Shown here: piece after piece, positions 17,840-26,768 of the stretch
How the letters are laid out: each line of letters begins with the position of its first letter
How positions within the stretch are numbered: position 1 is the stretch's first letter
NCBI GenBank assembly: GCA_951802115.1
Contig: CATOPL010000014.1
Span: 25,871 to 89,870, forward strand
Source: an uncultured Lachnospiraceae bacterium
GTDB lineage: Bacteria; Bacillota; Clostridia; Lachnospirales; Lachnospiraceae
DNA length: 64,000 bases
Direction of reading: 5' to 3'
Translations under genes and position numbers: made by a program
Notes under the pieces: generated by a model
The model's database searches: none
The model's input: only the letters and a program-made list of their open reading frames with translations
Told to the model about the DNA's origin: nothing

Positions 17840-17975
17840 GCTCCCTCTCCTCCGCACGCTTGGCATTGTTAAACCGGTCCGTCGTTCCTACCAGATACCC
17901 TGTGATCCTCCTGATTCTGTCAAATTTTACATTTTCTCCTACCTGTCCGTTCTCCGGCAACACTTTTCCTGCCAT
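17817..17975 (-). CDS. Small stand-alone glycyl-radical-like C-terminal piece of NrdD
   Basis: A 52-residue protein with AAGGAGG seven bases before ATG 17975. Its second half, from FDRIRRITGYLVGTTDRF to RAEERERVKH, resembles the extreme C-terminus of ordinary NrdD proteins, which reads R-V/I-C-GYLG, then RPFN..K, then RVKH and contains the radical glycine. The large nrdD product (18144-20459) ends at its zinc-finger region without this motif. The natural reading is a split reductase, or a detachable radical domain. It overlaps nrdG. Confidence 0.8.
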   Translation of the reverse strand: MAGKVLPENGQVGENVKFDRIRRITGYLVGTTDRFNNAKRAEERERVKHSLS

Positions 17976-18143
17976 TTCAAATCCTCCTTGTTCTGCATTA
18001 TAATATTAGAGTCAAAAAGTATCTTGACCCATAATGATATACGGACCGTTCCGCTCTCTGTACTCGCATTTTTCCGCCAAAACCGACGCAAAACGCCTCA
18101 GATCTGCTTATTTTTCTGCGAAAACCAGCTTCTTTTTTGCATT

Positions 18144-20459
18144 TCAATGATTTGCATCCATATAAACGGGGACGTCCGGATATTTTCTGCGGAGTTCGTT
18201 CAGCCTCTCGATACTGACCGCTTCTCCTTCTTTTCTCCCACAGCGGGGGCACACTTCGTCGATCACACCGGTATATCCGCACACCGGATCCCGATCCACC
18301 GGATGATTCACCGAACCATAACCGATCCCGTTCTCTTTCATACAGCGAATGACTGCTTCAAAAGCCTCCGGATTTTTCGCAGTGTCTCCGTCCAGTTCCA
18401 CATAGCTGATATGTCCCGCATTGGTCATCGCATGGTACGGCGCTTCGATTCGAATCTTTTCAAATGCATTAATCGGATAGTAAACCGGTACATGGAAAGA
18501 ATTGGTATAGTATTCCCGGTCTGTCACGCCCGGAATCTTTCCAAACCGTTTGCGGTCCATCCGTACAAATCTTCCTGACAGCCCCTCTGCAGGAGTCGCC
18601 AGCAGTGTAAAATTAAGTCCTGTCTCTTCTGATTTCCGGTCCAGATAATCCCTCATATGAGAAATTATCTCATATCCCAGCTTCCGGCTCTCCTCACTCT
18701 CTCCGTGATGTTTTCCGGTCAGCGCAACCAGAGTCTCTGCAAGACCGATAAAACCGACGCTTAACGTTCCGTTTTTCAAAACCTCGCCTACCTGGTCATG
18801 TATTCCCAGTTCTTCCGACCCCATCCAGATTCCCTGTCCCATCAAAAAAGGATAGTTTTTGACTGTCTTTTTCTTCTGAATCTCAAAACGATGCAGAAGC
18901 TGTCTGCAGCACAGTTCCAGACGCTTGTCCAGTTCTTTATAAAAAAGAGCGATATCCTTATGCGCCCCGATTCCAAGCCGGGGCAGATTGACAGATGTAA
19001 AACTTAAGTTCCCTCTTCCGCAGGTCACCTCCTGCTTTGGATTATAATGATTGCCCATGACTCTGGTCCGGCATCCCATATAGGAAATCTCTGTATTATA
19101 ATCTCCTTCTTTGTAATACTGCAGATTAAACGGCGCGTCTATAAAACTGAAGTTGGGAAACAGCCGTTTTGCCGATACTTTAATCGCCAGCCGGAACAGA
19201 TCATAATTCGGATCTCCCGGATTGTAATTGATTCCATCCTTTACTTTAAAAATCTGAACAGGAAAGATAGCGGTTTCTCCATTTCCCAGTCCGATATCTG
19301 TTACTTTCAGAAGATTTCTCACTGCCATCCGCGCTTCTTTAGACGTACACGTTCCATAATTAATGGAACTGAACGGCACCTGAGCGCCAGCTCTGGAATT
19401 CATCGTATTCAGATTGTGAATCAGTGATTCCATTGCCTGATAAGTGGCCATATCCGTCTCTTTCATGGCAATACGTATCGATGTTCGATGGCATCTGCGG
19501 ATATCCTCTTCTTCCGGCAGCTTCTGAAGCCACATCTCTTTGCATTCTGTAAACCACTGAACAAAATGTTCTTCATAGTCATCAATGTTTTCCATCGTAA
19601 TGCGTTCCGGCATCGCATTTTTCAATGCCTGACGAAATTCGTCTCCCAGTACATTTTCGCAGTCATATTCCAGCCAGAAATACCTCTGAACCGCATCATA
19701 ATATTCTTTCCGAAAAGTGCACGCCACTCCCTCCGCCATCGCATAGTCAAAATTCGGCACCGACTGACCTCCGTGCATCTCATTCTGATTTGCCTGGATG
19801 GCGATACATGCCAGAGACGCATAACTGGCAATGGATCTGGGCTGACGGATATAGCCATGCCCGGTAGAAAAACCATCCTTAAACAGCCTGATCAGGTCAA
19901 TCTGACAACAGGTTTCCGTCAGCATATAGAAATCTTTGTCATGAATGTGAATATCTCCATTGATATGCGCCGCCGCAATATCTTTGGGAAGAATATAATT
20001 GTCCACAAAATAATTGGCTCCCTCCGAACCATATTTCAGCATAGTTCCCATGGAGGTATCCGCATCAATATTTGCATTTTCCCGCTTAATATCCGCATCC
20101 GCTGCACTGGTAAAGGTAAGCTCCCGGTATATATCTACCAGATCAGCTTCCGTCTTGCGCACTTTGGTATGCTCTGCGCGGTACAAAATATATGCTTTGG
20201 CGGTCCTGGCAAATCCGTTCTCAATCAGCTTTTCTTCAACAAGATCCTGTACCTGTTCCACATTCGGCGTCTTTCCTTCCGGAATAGCTTCTACCACTGC
20301 GTTCACAAGCTTTTCAAACTGATATGGAGCGATCGCTTCCACCCGTGCCGCCTCATTCGCTTTTCGGATCGCATCCCTGATCTTTTTTGCGTCAAATGCT
20401 ACAGGCACCCCATTCCGCTTATGGATCATCTCCGGACATTCAACGGCTATCCCCTTCAT
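18144..20459 (-). CDS. nrdD: Anaerobic ribonucleoside-triphosphate reductase, large chain
   Basis: Reduces ribonucleoside triphosphates to deoxy forms under anaerobic conditions. The 771 residues start with an ATP-cone (about 10-100) that senses ATP/dATP, followed by the ten-stranded barrel (QIDLIRLFKDGFSTGHGYIRQP, SSINYGTCTSKEARM, YMGCRTRVMGNHY, GRGNLSFTSVNLP). The C-terminus carries CGYTG and CPRCG, a zinc-binding remnant, and stops at DANH without the glycyl-radical motif, which is in the small ORF 168 nt downstream. GGAGGGG precedes ATG 20459. Confidence 0.95.
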   Translation of the reverse strand: MKGIAVECPEMIHKRNGVPVAFDAKKIRDAIRKANEAARVEAIAPYQFEKLVNAVVEAIPEGKTPNVEQVQDLVEEKLIENGFARTAKAYILYRAEHTKVRKTEADLVDIYRELTFTSAADADIKRENANIDADTSMGTMLKYGSEGANYFVDNYILPKDIAAAHINGDIHIHDKDFYMLTETCCQIDLIRLFKDGFSTGHGYIRQPRSIASYASLACIAIQANQNEMHGGQSVPNFDYAMAEGVACTFRKEYYDAVQRYFWLEYDCENVLGDEFRQALKNAMPERITMENIDDYEEHFVQWFTECKEMWLQKLPEEEDIRRCHRTSIRIAMKETDMATYQAMESLIHNLNTMNSRAGAQVPFSSINYGTCTSKEARMAVRNLLKVTDIGLGNGETAIFPVQIFKVKDGINYNPGDPNYDLFRLAIKVSAKRLFPNFSFIDAPFNLQYYKEGDYNTEISYMGCRTRVMGNHYNPKQEVTCGRGNLSFTSVNLPRLGIGAHKDIALFYKELDKRLELCCRQLLHRFEIQKKKTVKNYPFLMGQGIWMGSEELGIHDQVGEVLKNGTLSVGFIGLAETLVALTGKHHGESEESRKLGYEIISHMRDYLDRKSEETGLNFTLLATPAEGLSGRFVRMDRKRFGKIPGVTDREYYTNSFHVPVYYPINAFEKIRIEAPYHAMTNAGHISYVELDGDTAKNPEAFEAVIRCMKENGIGYGSVNHPVDRDPVCGYTGVIDEVCPRCGRKEGEAVSIERLNELRRKYPDVPVYMDANH

Positions 20460-20504
20460 CTACATCCCCTCCAAAACCATATCTGGTATTCATTTCTATT
20501 TACT

Positions 20505-20542
20505 GCACTAAATATAGTATCACTAATCAAAAAAAGATGCAA
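20505..20542 (-). promoter_or_regulatory. nrdD promoter with NrdR-like box
   Basis: Minus strand TTGCAT (20537-20542), 17-nt spacer, TACTAT (20514-20519). GCACTAAATATAGTAT at 20505-20520 overlaps the -10 box and matches the NrdR-box consensus (ACACWATATATWGTGT) at 13 of 16 positions by my count. A second box, usual for NrdR, was not found. Confidence 0.55.
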
Positions 20543-20552
20543 GCGTATTTTT

Positions 20553-21416
20553 CTACATACTCTCCTCAAAGAAATCTTTATATCCTTCTCCATATATTTC
20601 ATTCGCACTGGTAACGATCAAAAATGCAGACGCATCCTCCTGTTTCACCGTCTCTTCTACCCGGGGAGCCAGCTGTTTGCGTACCACGCAGAAAATCACA
20701 TCCTTCTCTTCCTTTGTCCATCCTCCTCTGCCTTTCAGATAAGTCACGCCCACCTTGATCTCTTCCATAAGCTTTTGTCCGACCTCTTCGGGCTTCTTCG
20801 TCACAATATAGATCATCCTCGCCTCATCTGCGCCATAGAGAATATAATCCAGCGTTCTCCCTGTGATCAGCACCGCAATCAGCGCATACAGCGCAATATT
20901 CAGATCTCTGAAAATAAAACCAGAAACGGCAACTATTGTCATATCAATACACTGAAATAAATATCCGGTTTTCAGATGTCTGTATTTCTGACGGATAATC
21001 TTGACAATAATATCCATACCTCCGGTAGTCGCTCCGGATTTAAAAACCAAGCCCACCCCCGACGCAATCAGAACTCCGCCGGCGAGCGCCGCCAGAAGCG
21101 GATCCGTCGTCAGCGCATCATAAGATGACAGCAGATTGGTAAAAAACGACGTCACAACAATCGCATACGCCGTCTTAATAATAAATCTCCAGCCAAATTT
21201 CCACATACCCAGCAATATCACCGGTATGTTCAGACACAGATAAAGAGTACCGGTCTCAAGATGAGAAAGACGGTTCAAGATGACTGCAATACCGGTAACG
21301 CCGCCCGGCGCCAGATTATTCGGATCCAAAAACAAACTAATACCTACCGCATAGATCCCCGCTGCAATAAATATTACAACCAGATCTTTTACTGTACGAA
21401 TCCATGTTTTCTTCAT
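20553..21416 (-). CDS. YitT family membrane protein
   Basis: A 287-residue protein with five to six membrane segments in the first 190 residues (DUF161), including PNNLAPGGVTGIAVIL and SGATTGGMDIIVKI. A C-terminal DUF2179 domain follows (MIYIVTKKPEEVGQKL and DASAFLIVTSANEIYGEGY). The function of the family is unknown. AAAGGAG precedes ATG 21416; the longer frame to 21464 has no better site. It lies downstream of miaB. Confidence 0.88.
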   Translation of the reverse strand: MKKTWIRTVKDLVVIFIAAGIYAVGISLFLDPNNLAPGGVTGIAVILNRLSHLETGTLYLCLNIPVILLGMWKFGWRFIIKTAYAIVVTSFFTNLLSSYDALTTDPLLAALAGGVLIASGVGLVFKSGATTGGMDIIVKIIRQKYRHLKTGYLFQCIDMTIVAVSGFIFRDLNIALYALIAVLITGRTLDYILYGADEARMIYIVTKKPEEVGQKLMEEIKVGVTYLKGRGGWTKEEKDVIFCVVRKQLAPRVEETVKQEDASAFLIVTSANEIYGEGYKDFFEESM

Positions 21417-21506
21417 ACTCCACTCCTTTTTTCGACGGATGTTTTCTGTATTACTCTTTTCCATGCATCCCTTTCTATCCGCAAAAAGCAGTTATTTTTA
21501 TTTCTG

Positions 21507-22967
21507 TCAGATGTTCTGCGTCTGCTGCAGACTGCCCATATAATAAAATCCCCGGCACTCATCCAGATGGGCCCTTAAAATTTTTCCGATCATAGATGTA
21601 TCTCCCGGAAAATGCACGACATGATTGTTGCTGAGCCGTCCGGTCATATATCCTTTCATCTGACGATTTGATTCTTCCACCAGCACTTCCTGATCTGTGC
21701 CTGTAAAACGTTCCGCCATATTTTTCGAAATATCCTGCACTTCTTTTAGCAGCCGCTCAAACCGGTCTTTCACCACATCTTCCGGAATCTGATCTTCCAT
21801 GGAGGCTGCCGGTGTTCCGGTACGCCGGCTGTAAATAAAAGTGAATGCGCTGTCATAACGGACTCTTCGCACCACATCCAGTGTTTCCTGGAAATCCGCC
21901 TCTGTTTCTCCGGGAAATCCCACAATAATATCGGTTGTCAGTGCAATATCCGGAACCGCACTGCGGATCTTCTCAGCCAGTCTGATATACTGTTCTTTTG
22001 TATATTTTCGGTTCATGGCCTTAAGAACAGTCGTACTCCCGGACTGAAGCGGAAGATGGAGATGCCTGCAGATCTTTTGGGAATCTGCCATGACCTGAAT
22101 CAGTTCATCTGACAGATCTTTCGGATGGGAAGTCATAAAACGAATCCGTTTAAGCCCTTCGATCTTCTCGATTTCCTTTAAAAGCTCTGCAAATGACATG
22201 GGTACAGCAAGATTCTTCCCGTAAGAATTAACATTCTGACCTAAAAGCATAATTTCCACAATGCCATCCGCAACGAGATTTCTGATTTCCTGCAGAATAT
22301 CTTCCGGCGCGCGGCTGCGTTCCCGGCCTCTTACATAAGGAACAATACAATAACTGCAGAAGTTGTTGCATCCAAACATGATATTTACCCCTGATTTAAA
22401 CGGGTATTTCCGTTCAACCGGCAGATCTTCTACAATCTGATCGGTATCCTTCCAGATGTCGATCACCATCCGTTCAGAGTCCAGTGCCGTCCAGAGCAGT
22501 TCTGCAAATTTAAAAATATTATGAGTTCCAAATATCAGATCGATAAACCGATAGCTTTTCTTGAGCTTTTCCACCACAGAAGGTTCCTGCATCATGCAGC
22601 CGCAGAGCGCAATCTTCATATCCGGATTCTTTTTTTTATATCCGTGCAGTACTCCCAGCCGTCCATAGACCTTCAGATTCGCATTTTCACGAACGGTACA
22701 GGTATTGTAAATCACAAAATCCGCATCTTCACTCTCCATCTCCGCATATCCGATTCTGCACAGAATTCCCTGAAGCTTCTCCGAATCGCGGGCGTTCATC
22801 TGACAGCCCATATTGACCACACAGGCTTTGGGTGATCTCCCATTTTTTTGCTCAAAATCCTTCACCCATTGATGGCATTTTGCCATGAAGTAGTATTGAC
22901 GGACAGGCTCCTCTATGGGAGGCTCTGCATGAATATCTATTTTATCTAAATCAATTTCATTATACAT
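21507..22967 (-). CDS. miaB: tRNA-2-methylthio-N6-dimethylallyladenosine synthase
   Basis: A radical SAM methylthiotransferase that adds 2-methylthio to i6A37 of tRNAs reading UNN codons. The 486-residue protein has an N-terminal UPF0004 domain with cysteines in VVNMGCQMNARDSE, NTCTVRENA and CGCMMQ. The radical SAM motif is FGCNNFCSYCIVPYVRGRE, and a C-terminal TRAM domain starts near VLVEESN. The N-terminal extension of about 30 residues is common in Clostridia. The ribosome site AAGGGAAGAAAG is mediocre. Confidence 0.95.
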   Translation of the reverse strand: MYNEIDLDKIDIHAEPPIEEPVRQYYFMAKCHQWVKDFEQKNGRSPKACVVNMGCQMNARDSEKLQGILCRIGYAEMESEDADFVIYNTCTVRENANLKVYGRLGVLHGYKKKNPDMKIALCGCMMQEPSVVEKLKKSYRFIDLIFGTHNIFKFAELLWTALDSERMVIDIWKDTDQIVEDLPVERKYPFKSGVNIMFGCNNFCSYCIVPYVRGRERSRAPEDILQEIRNLVADGIVEIMLLGQNVNSYGKNLAVPMSFAELLKEIEKIEGLKRIRFMTSHPKDLSDELIQVMADSQKICRHLHLPLQSGSTTVLKAMNRKYTKEQYIRLAEKIRSAVPDIALTTDIIVGFPGETEADFQETLDVVRRVRYDSAFTFIYSRRTGTPAASMEDQIPEDVVKDRFERLLKEVQDISKNMAERFTGTDQEVLVEESNRQMKGYMTGRLSNNHVVHFPGDTSMIGKILRAHLDECRGFYYMGSLQQTQNI

Positions 22968-23098
22968 TTTCTTTGGCTTTCTTCCCTTTCTGTCATATAG
23001 TACATAAAAAAGAAGCGTTTTTTTACCGTACAGCTTTATGGCTCAGACAGGGTACTCGTTTCTTTTTTATATTTATAATATCATATCCGACCAGTGCT

Positions 23099-26000
23099 CT
23101 AACACAGAAACTTCTTCAGTACATTCATAAGCAGCTCCACGTCAAGCGGTTTTGCAACATGCGCGTTCATACCACTTTTGAGCGCCGCTTCTTTATCATC
23201 TTCCATGGCATTTGCCGTCATGGCAATAATGGGCAGGGTTTTCACATCCCCACGGGACATGGCCCGAATCGCCTTCGTCGCCTCGTATCCGTTCATAACC
23301 GGCATCTGCACATCCATCAGTATTGCATCGTAATAGCCTTCCGCACATGTTTCGATCATAGAAACCGCATCGGTTCCATCCGGTGCCGATTCAATTACGA
23401 ATCCGGCCTCTTCCAGAATCACTTCCGCAATTTCCCGGTTCAGCTCATTATCTTCTACCAGAAGAATCCTCTTTCCGCCAAAATCCGTCTGCGTCCATAC
23501 AGTTTCCGCCTCCGCCTGCCTATATTCCCCCGTCTGATTCGCCGCCAGCAATGACGCCTTTAAATCAGACATGAACAGCGGCTTGGCACAGAACACAGTT
23601 ACTCCCGCTTCTTTCGCCTCCTCTTCAATATCCGTCCAGTCATAAGCAGTGAGAATGATAATGGACGCCTCCTGACCCGCTACGCTGCGGATTTTTCTTG
23701 CAGTTTCAATTCCGCTCGTTTCCGGCATCTGCCAGTCGATAATATAGGTATGGTAAGGATCTCCCTCTTCAAGGGCAGATTTGGCATGATATACCGCTTC
23801 TTTTCCGGACGTCGTCCATTCTGAACGCATGCCAATATTTTTTAACATTTTGCTCACGCTGTCACACACATTAAAATCATCATCCACCACTAAGAAACGC
23901 CGCCCCTCCAGCTCCTTGATCTGCTCTGCCGTTTTTTCCAGGTCCTGAATCTGAAGCGGAAGTTTCACTGTAAAAGTACTTCCTTTTCCGACTTCGCTTT
24001 CTACCGTAATTTCTCCTCCCATCATATCAACAATACTCTTGGTAATCGGCATGCCAAGACCCGCACCCTGAATACCGCTTCTTGTGGCAGTAGATTCACG
24101 TTCAAAGGGCTCAAAAATATGCTTCACAAACTCCTGCGACATTCCGATTCCGTTGTCCTTGATTTTAAAAACATAATCGCCCCACCCGGGCCTGAGGTTG
24201 GTTTGCTGTGTGATGCAAAAAGACACGGTTCCGCCGGCAGGAGTATATTTGACTGCGTTGCCCATCAGATTGATAAAAATCTGATTCAGCTTCAGCGGAT
24301 CTGCGATTACGTCTTCATCGACCACCTCGAAAGTATCAATAAAAAGCTCCATCTGTTTCGCTTTTATCTGAGGCTGAATCATATTGAGCAGACTGTGCAT
24401 CAATTCAGAAATATTACATTCCTGATTGTGAATCTGAAGCTTCCCGCTCTCAATACGACTCATATCCAGAATGTCGTTGATCAGGCCCAGCAGATGATTG
24501 CTGGAAGAAAGAATTTTCTGCAGACAGTCCCGAACCTGCTCTGTGCGTTCCATATGACTGACCGCAATCGTGGCAAAACCGATAATGGCGTTCATGGGCG
24601 TGCGGATATCATGACTCATATTAGAAAGGAACGTCGTCTTTGCCTGGCTGGCATGCTGAGCCTGCATCAGCGCATCCTGCAAAGCCTGGGTCTGTTCCCG
24701 CTGTTTTCTGACCTGCTCTGTAATGTCCCGGGACACTGCCATTGCAATCAGATCACCGGTGTCCTCGTCACAGGTCATGATAAAGGACTGCCGGACGCAC
24801 AGAAGCTCCCCTTTGCCTGTTTCACCCCAGTAGTCCACATCCACTTCCATATCTCCCTGCTCATACCTGGATTTCAGACAATCCACATTTACTGCTGCGG
24901 AATAATCTTCCAATGATTCCGGCAAAACAAACTGCTTCCATTTTTCAAAATATTCAGAAGCTTTGCATGGAACAGTCAGTCCAGCCCTCTCCAGCAGCGA
25001 AATTTCTTTTCTGCCATCCATATGCGTAATATCCTGTGTAATCTGGTCTTTTGTCAGATTACACTCAAAAGCACTGAAAGAGTTTGACATAACAGCAATC
25101 CGGTACTGACGTTCTTTTCTGTTAAAAATTGCCCGCTCTCTCTGCTCTCGCAGTTCCTTCAGCTTCAGCTCTGTGACATTCTGTCGGACATACAAAACTC
25201 TGACCGGCTTTTTGTCCTTACGCTCCAGGCATATTGCAATCAGGTGTTCCCAGTCTTCTTTTCCATGACGGGAGACATGGCATTCATGAAGAACAGAATC
25301 TTTTGTACGAAGATTCTCTCTGAGCGTATCAGTCTGGGCAAACTGAAAAAATTCCTTTTTTTCATCGTCTCCGACGATATCTTCCGCATGATACTTAATA
25401 AATTCGCTGTATGCTCCATCCAGCGGAATGCTGGCGTTCAACGGCCCGTTTCCCGCCATATAGGAATAACGGTCGTTTTCCAGATCCACCATCAGATAAC
25501 GTGAAGAAAAAAGAATGTTCATACCGCGGAGTACATCGCTGATAATTTTATTTTCTGCCTCCAGCTTCTTCCGGCGTCTTCCTGTATGAATTGCCATCAG
25601 AACAGCGCAAATAGCAAACAGAACAAGCAGACAGATTTCCAGACGCACACCCGCCATATTGGCCCTGTTTACCATGGTCTGTGTAATATTTTTGGGAAAT
25701 GCCTGTACAAGGACATATTCATGCCCCGGCAAGTCCACGACGCAGAGATTGTCGGTTTTACATCCCTCACTGCACAAAAAGGCCGCTCCGCCTCCGTTCA
25801 TGAATACGGTTCGAGCCGACTCTGCAGTCCTGTCATCAATTACACCTGATTCCATCAGAGAATCAAGCAGATCTCCCTCATAGCTTTCGCTGCTCGAGCT
25901 GGCGATCACCTCGCCCGCCTGCGAACAGAGAAACACATCAGCCGCCTCGCCAAAGTAGCTGGTGTCAAGCATATCACTCAGATAGTCCTCTGCAAAATAC

Positions 26001-26500
26001 AAACCTAAAAACATTCCCGAGATTTCTTTACCGCTGTATATGGGAGCATAAAAAACCATCATGGATTTCCCTGTAATTCTGGATTTATCCACAGTCTCAA
26101 GACCGCTCTCTCCCTTCATTCCGCGGATAAAATAATTCCGGTCCCGGCTGTTGCTGACCGCTCCGCTGGAAGCAAGATTGATACCGTCCGCATTGGTAAA
26201 GCGAACAGCGTCAAAGGTGGTATTTTTTTCCAGATCCTTCAGCACCTGCATATCAATCTTTGGGGTCTCTCCGTCTGTACTGACCAGATAGGCACTGTTT
26301 TGGATACGCTGCAACGCATTGTCAAATTCACTCTCAATACGGACTGCCGTCTGTCTTGCACAATCTTCTGCATAGCTCCGGTTCTGTTCCTGAATGCGTA
26401 CCTTGTTCTGTGTTGTATAAACATAAAACAAAATGAATATGGCACTCAAAAAAAGAAATGCAAACATTATCGACTGCCATGTTTTCTTCTCCTCTTTCAT
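23099..26500 (-). CDS. Hybrid sensor histidine kinase with two receiver domains
   Basis: A membrane sensor kinase of 1133-1143 residues. Counting from the longest frame (26530): a membrane segment at about 20-40, an extracellular dCache-like domain at 50-290, a second membrane segment at about 295-315, and PAS-like regions at 330-460 and 470-605. A HisKA domain carries phospho-His640 (FLSNMSHDIRTPMNAI), and an ATPase domain has NLMGNAVKYT and GAGLGM. Two receivers follow with Asp932 (IIDWQMPE) and Asp1073 (LMDVQMPV) and conserved Lys983/Lys1127. No separate response regulator gene is adjacent. The start is uncertain: ATG 26500 or GTG 26530, neither with a good ribosome site. Confidence 0.9.
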   Translation of the reverse strand: MKEEKKTWQSIMFAFLFLSAIFILFYVYTTQNKVRIQEQNRSYAEDCARQTAVRIESEFDNALQRIQNSAYLVSTDGETPKIDMQVLKDLEKNTTFDAVRFTNADGINLASSGAVSNSRDRNYFIRGMKGESGLETVDKSRITGKSMMVFYAPIYSGKEISGMFLGLYFAEDYLSDMLDTSYFGEAADVFLCSQAGEVIASSSSESYEGDLLDSLMESGVIDDRTAESARTVFMNGGGAAFLCSEGCKTDNLCVVDLPGHEYVLVQAFPKNITQTMVNRANMAGVRLEICLLVLFAICAVLMAIHTGRRRKKLEAENKIISDVLRGMNILFSSRYLMVDLENDRYSYMAGNGPLNASIPLDGAYSEFIKYHAEDIVGDDEKKEFFQFAQTDTLRENLRTKDSVLHECHVSRHGKEDWEHLIAICLERKDKKPVRVLYVRQNVTELKLKELREQRERAIFNRKERQYRIAVMSNSFSAFECNLTKDQITQDITHMDGRKEISLLERAGLTVPCKASEYFEKWKQFVLPESLEDYSAAVNVDCLKSRYEQGDMEVDVDYWGETGKGELLCVRQSFIMTCDEDTGDLIAMAVSRDITEQVRKQREQTQALQDALMQAQHASQAKTTFLSNMSHDIRTPMNAIIGFATIAVSHMERTEQVRDCLQKILSSSNHLLGLINDILDMSRIESGKLQIHNQECNISELMHSLLNMIQPQIKAKQMELFIDTFEVVDEDVIADPLKLNQIFINLMGNAVKYTPAGGTVSFCITQQTNLRPGWGDYVFKIKDNGIGMSQEFVKHIFEPFERESTATRSGIQGAGLGMPITKSIVDMMGGEITVESEVGKGSTFTVKLPLQIQDLEKTAEQIKELEGRRFLVVDDDFNVCDSVSKMLKNIGMRSEWTTSGKEAVYHAKSALEEGDPYHTYIIDWQMPETSGIETARKIRSVAGQEASIIILTAYDWTDIEEEAKEAGVTVFCAKPLFMSDLKASLLAANQTGEYRQAEAETVWTQTDFGGKRILLVEDNELNREIAEVILEEAGFVIESAPDGTDAVSMIETCAEGYYDAILMDVQMPVMNGYEATKAIRAMSRGDVKTLPIIAMTANAMEDDKEAALKSGMNAHVAKPLDVELLMNVLKKFLC

Positions 26501-26671
26501 TTCATTCGGCGCACAGATTCTGTCCGGCACGGACAGGACGAATCGTTATACACCATTCCCCCTTCTGAAAATAATAACCATAAATATTGACAACTACTCA
26601 ATTTCAGAAAATTATAGCATAAAAACCTCACGGATAGCAAGCGTCTTAAGCGGTTCCCCGGCAGGCAGCAA

Positions 26672-26732
26672 CGGCTCCGGCGCACAGTGAATATTTATTC
26701 GCAACAAAACATTCACTGTACAGCCGGAGCCG
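26672..26732. terminator. Large imperfect hairpin after the carboxyltransferase gene
   Basis: Positions 26672-26692 pair with 26711-26732 as 10 bp, a small internal loop, then 9 bp. It stands 37 nt downstream of the carboxyltransferase stop. There is no T run, so it may protect the 3' end or stop transcription in another way. Confidence 0.6.
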
Positions 26733-26768
26733 CACTTTCCAGAGATTTATTAAATAATCACAAATAAT

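Noticed and set aside
17998..18282. 94-residue minus-strand frame between nrdD and the small glycyl-radical ORF
   Set aside because: It overlaps the nrdD 3' end in another frame and lacks a ribosome site; the product shows no family features.
19488..20960. 490-residue plus-strand open frame opposite nrdD
   Set aside because: It lies across nrdD and its promoter on the other strand, with composition typical of a codon shadow.
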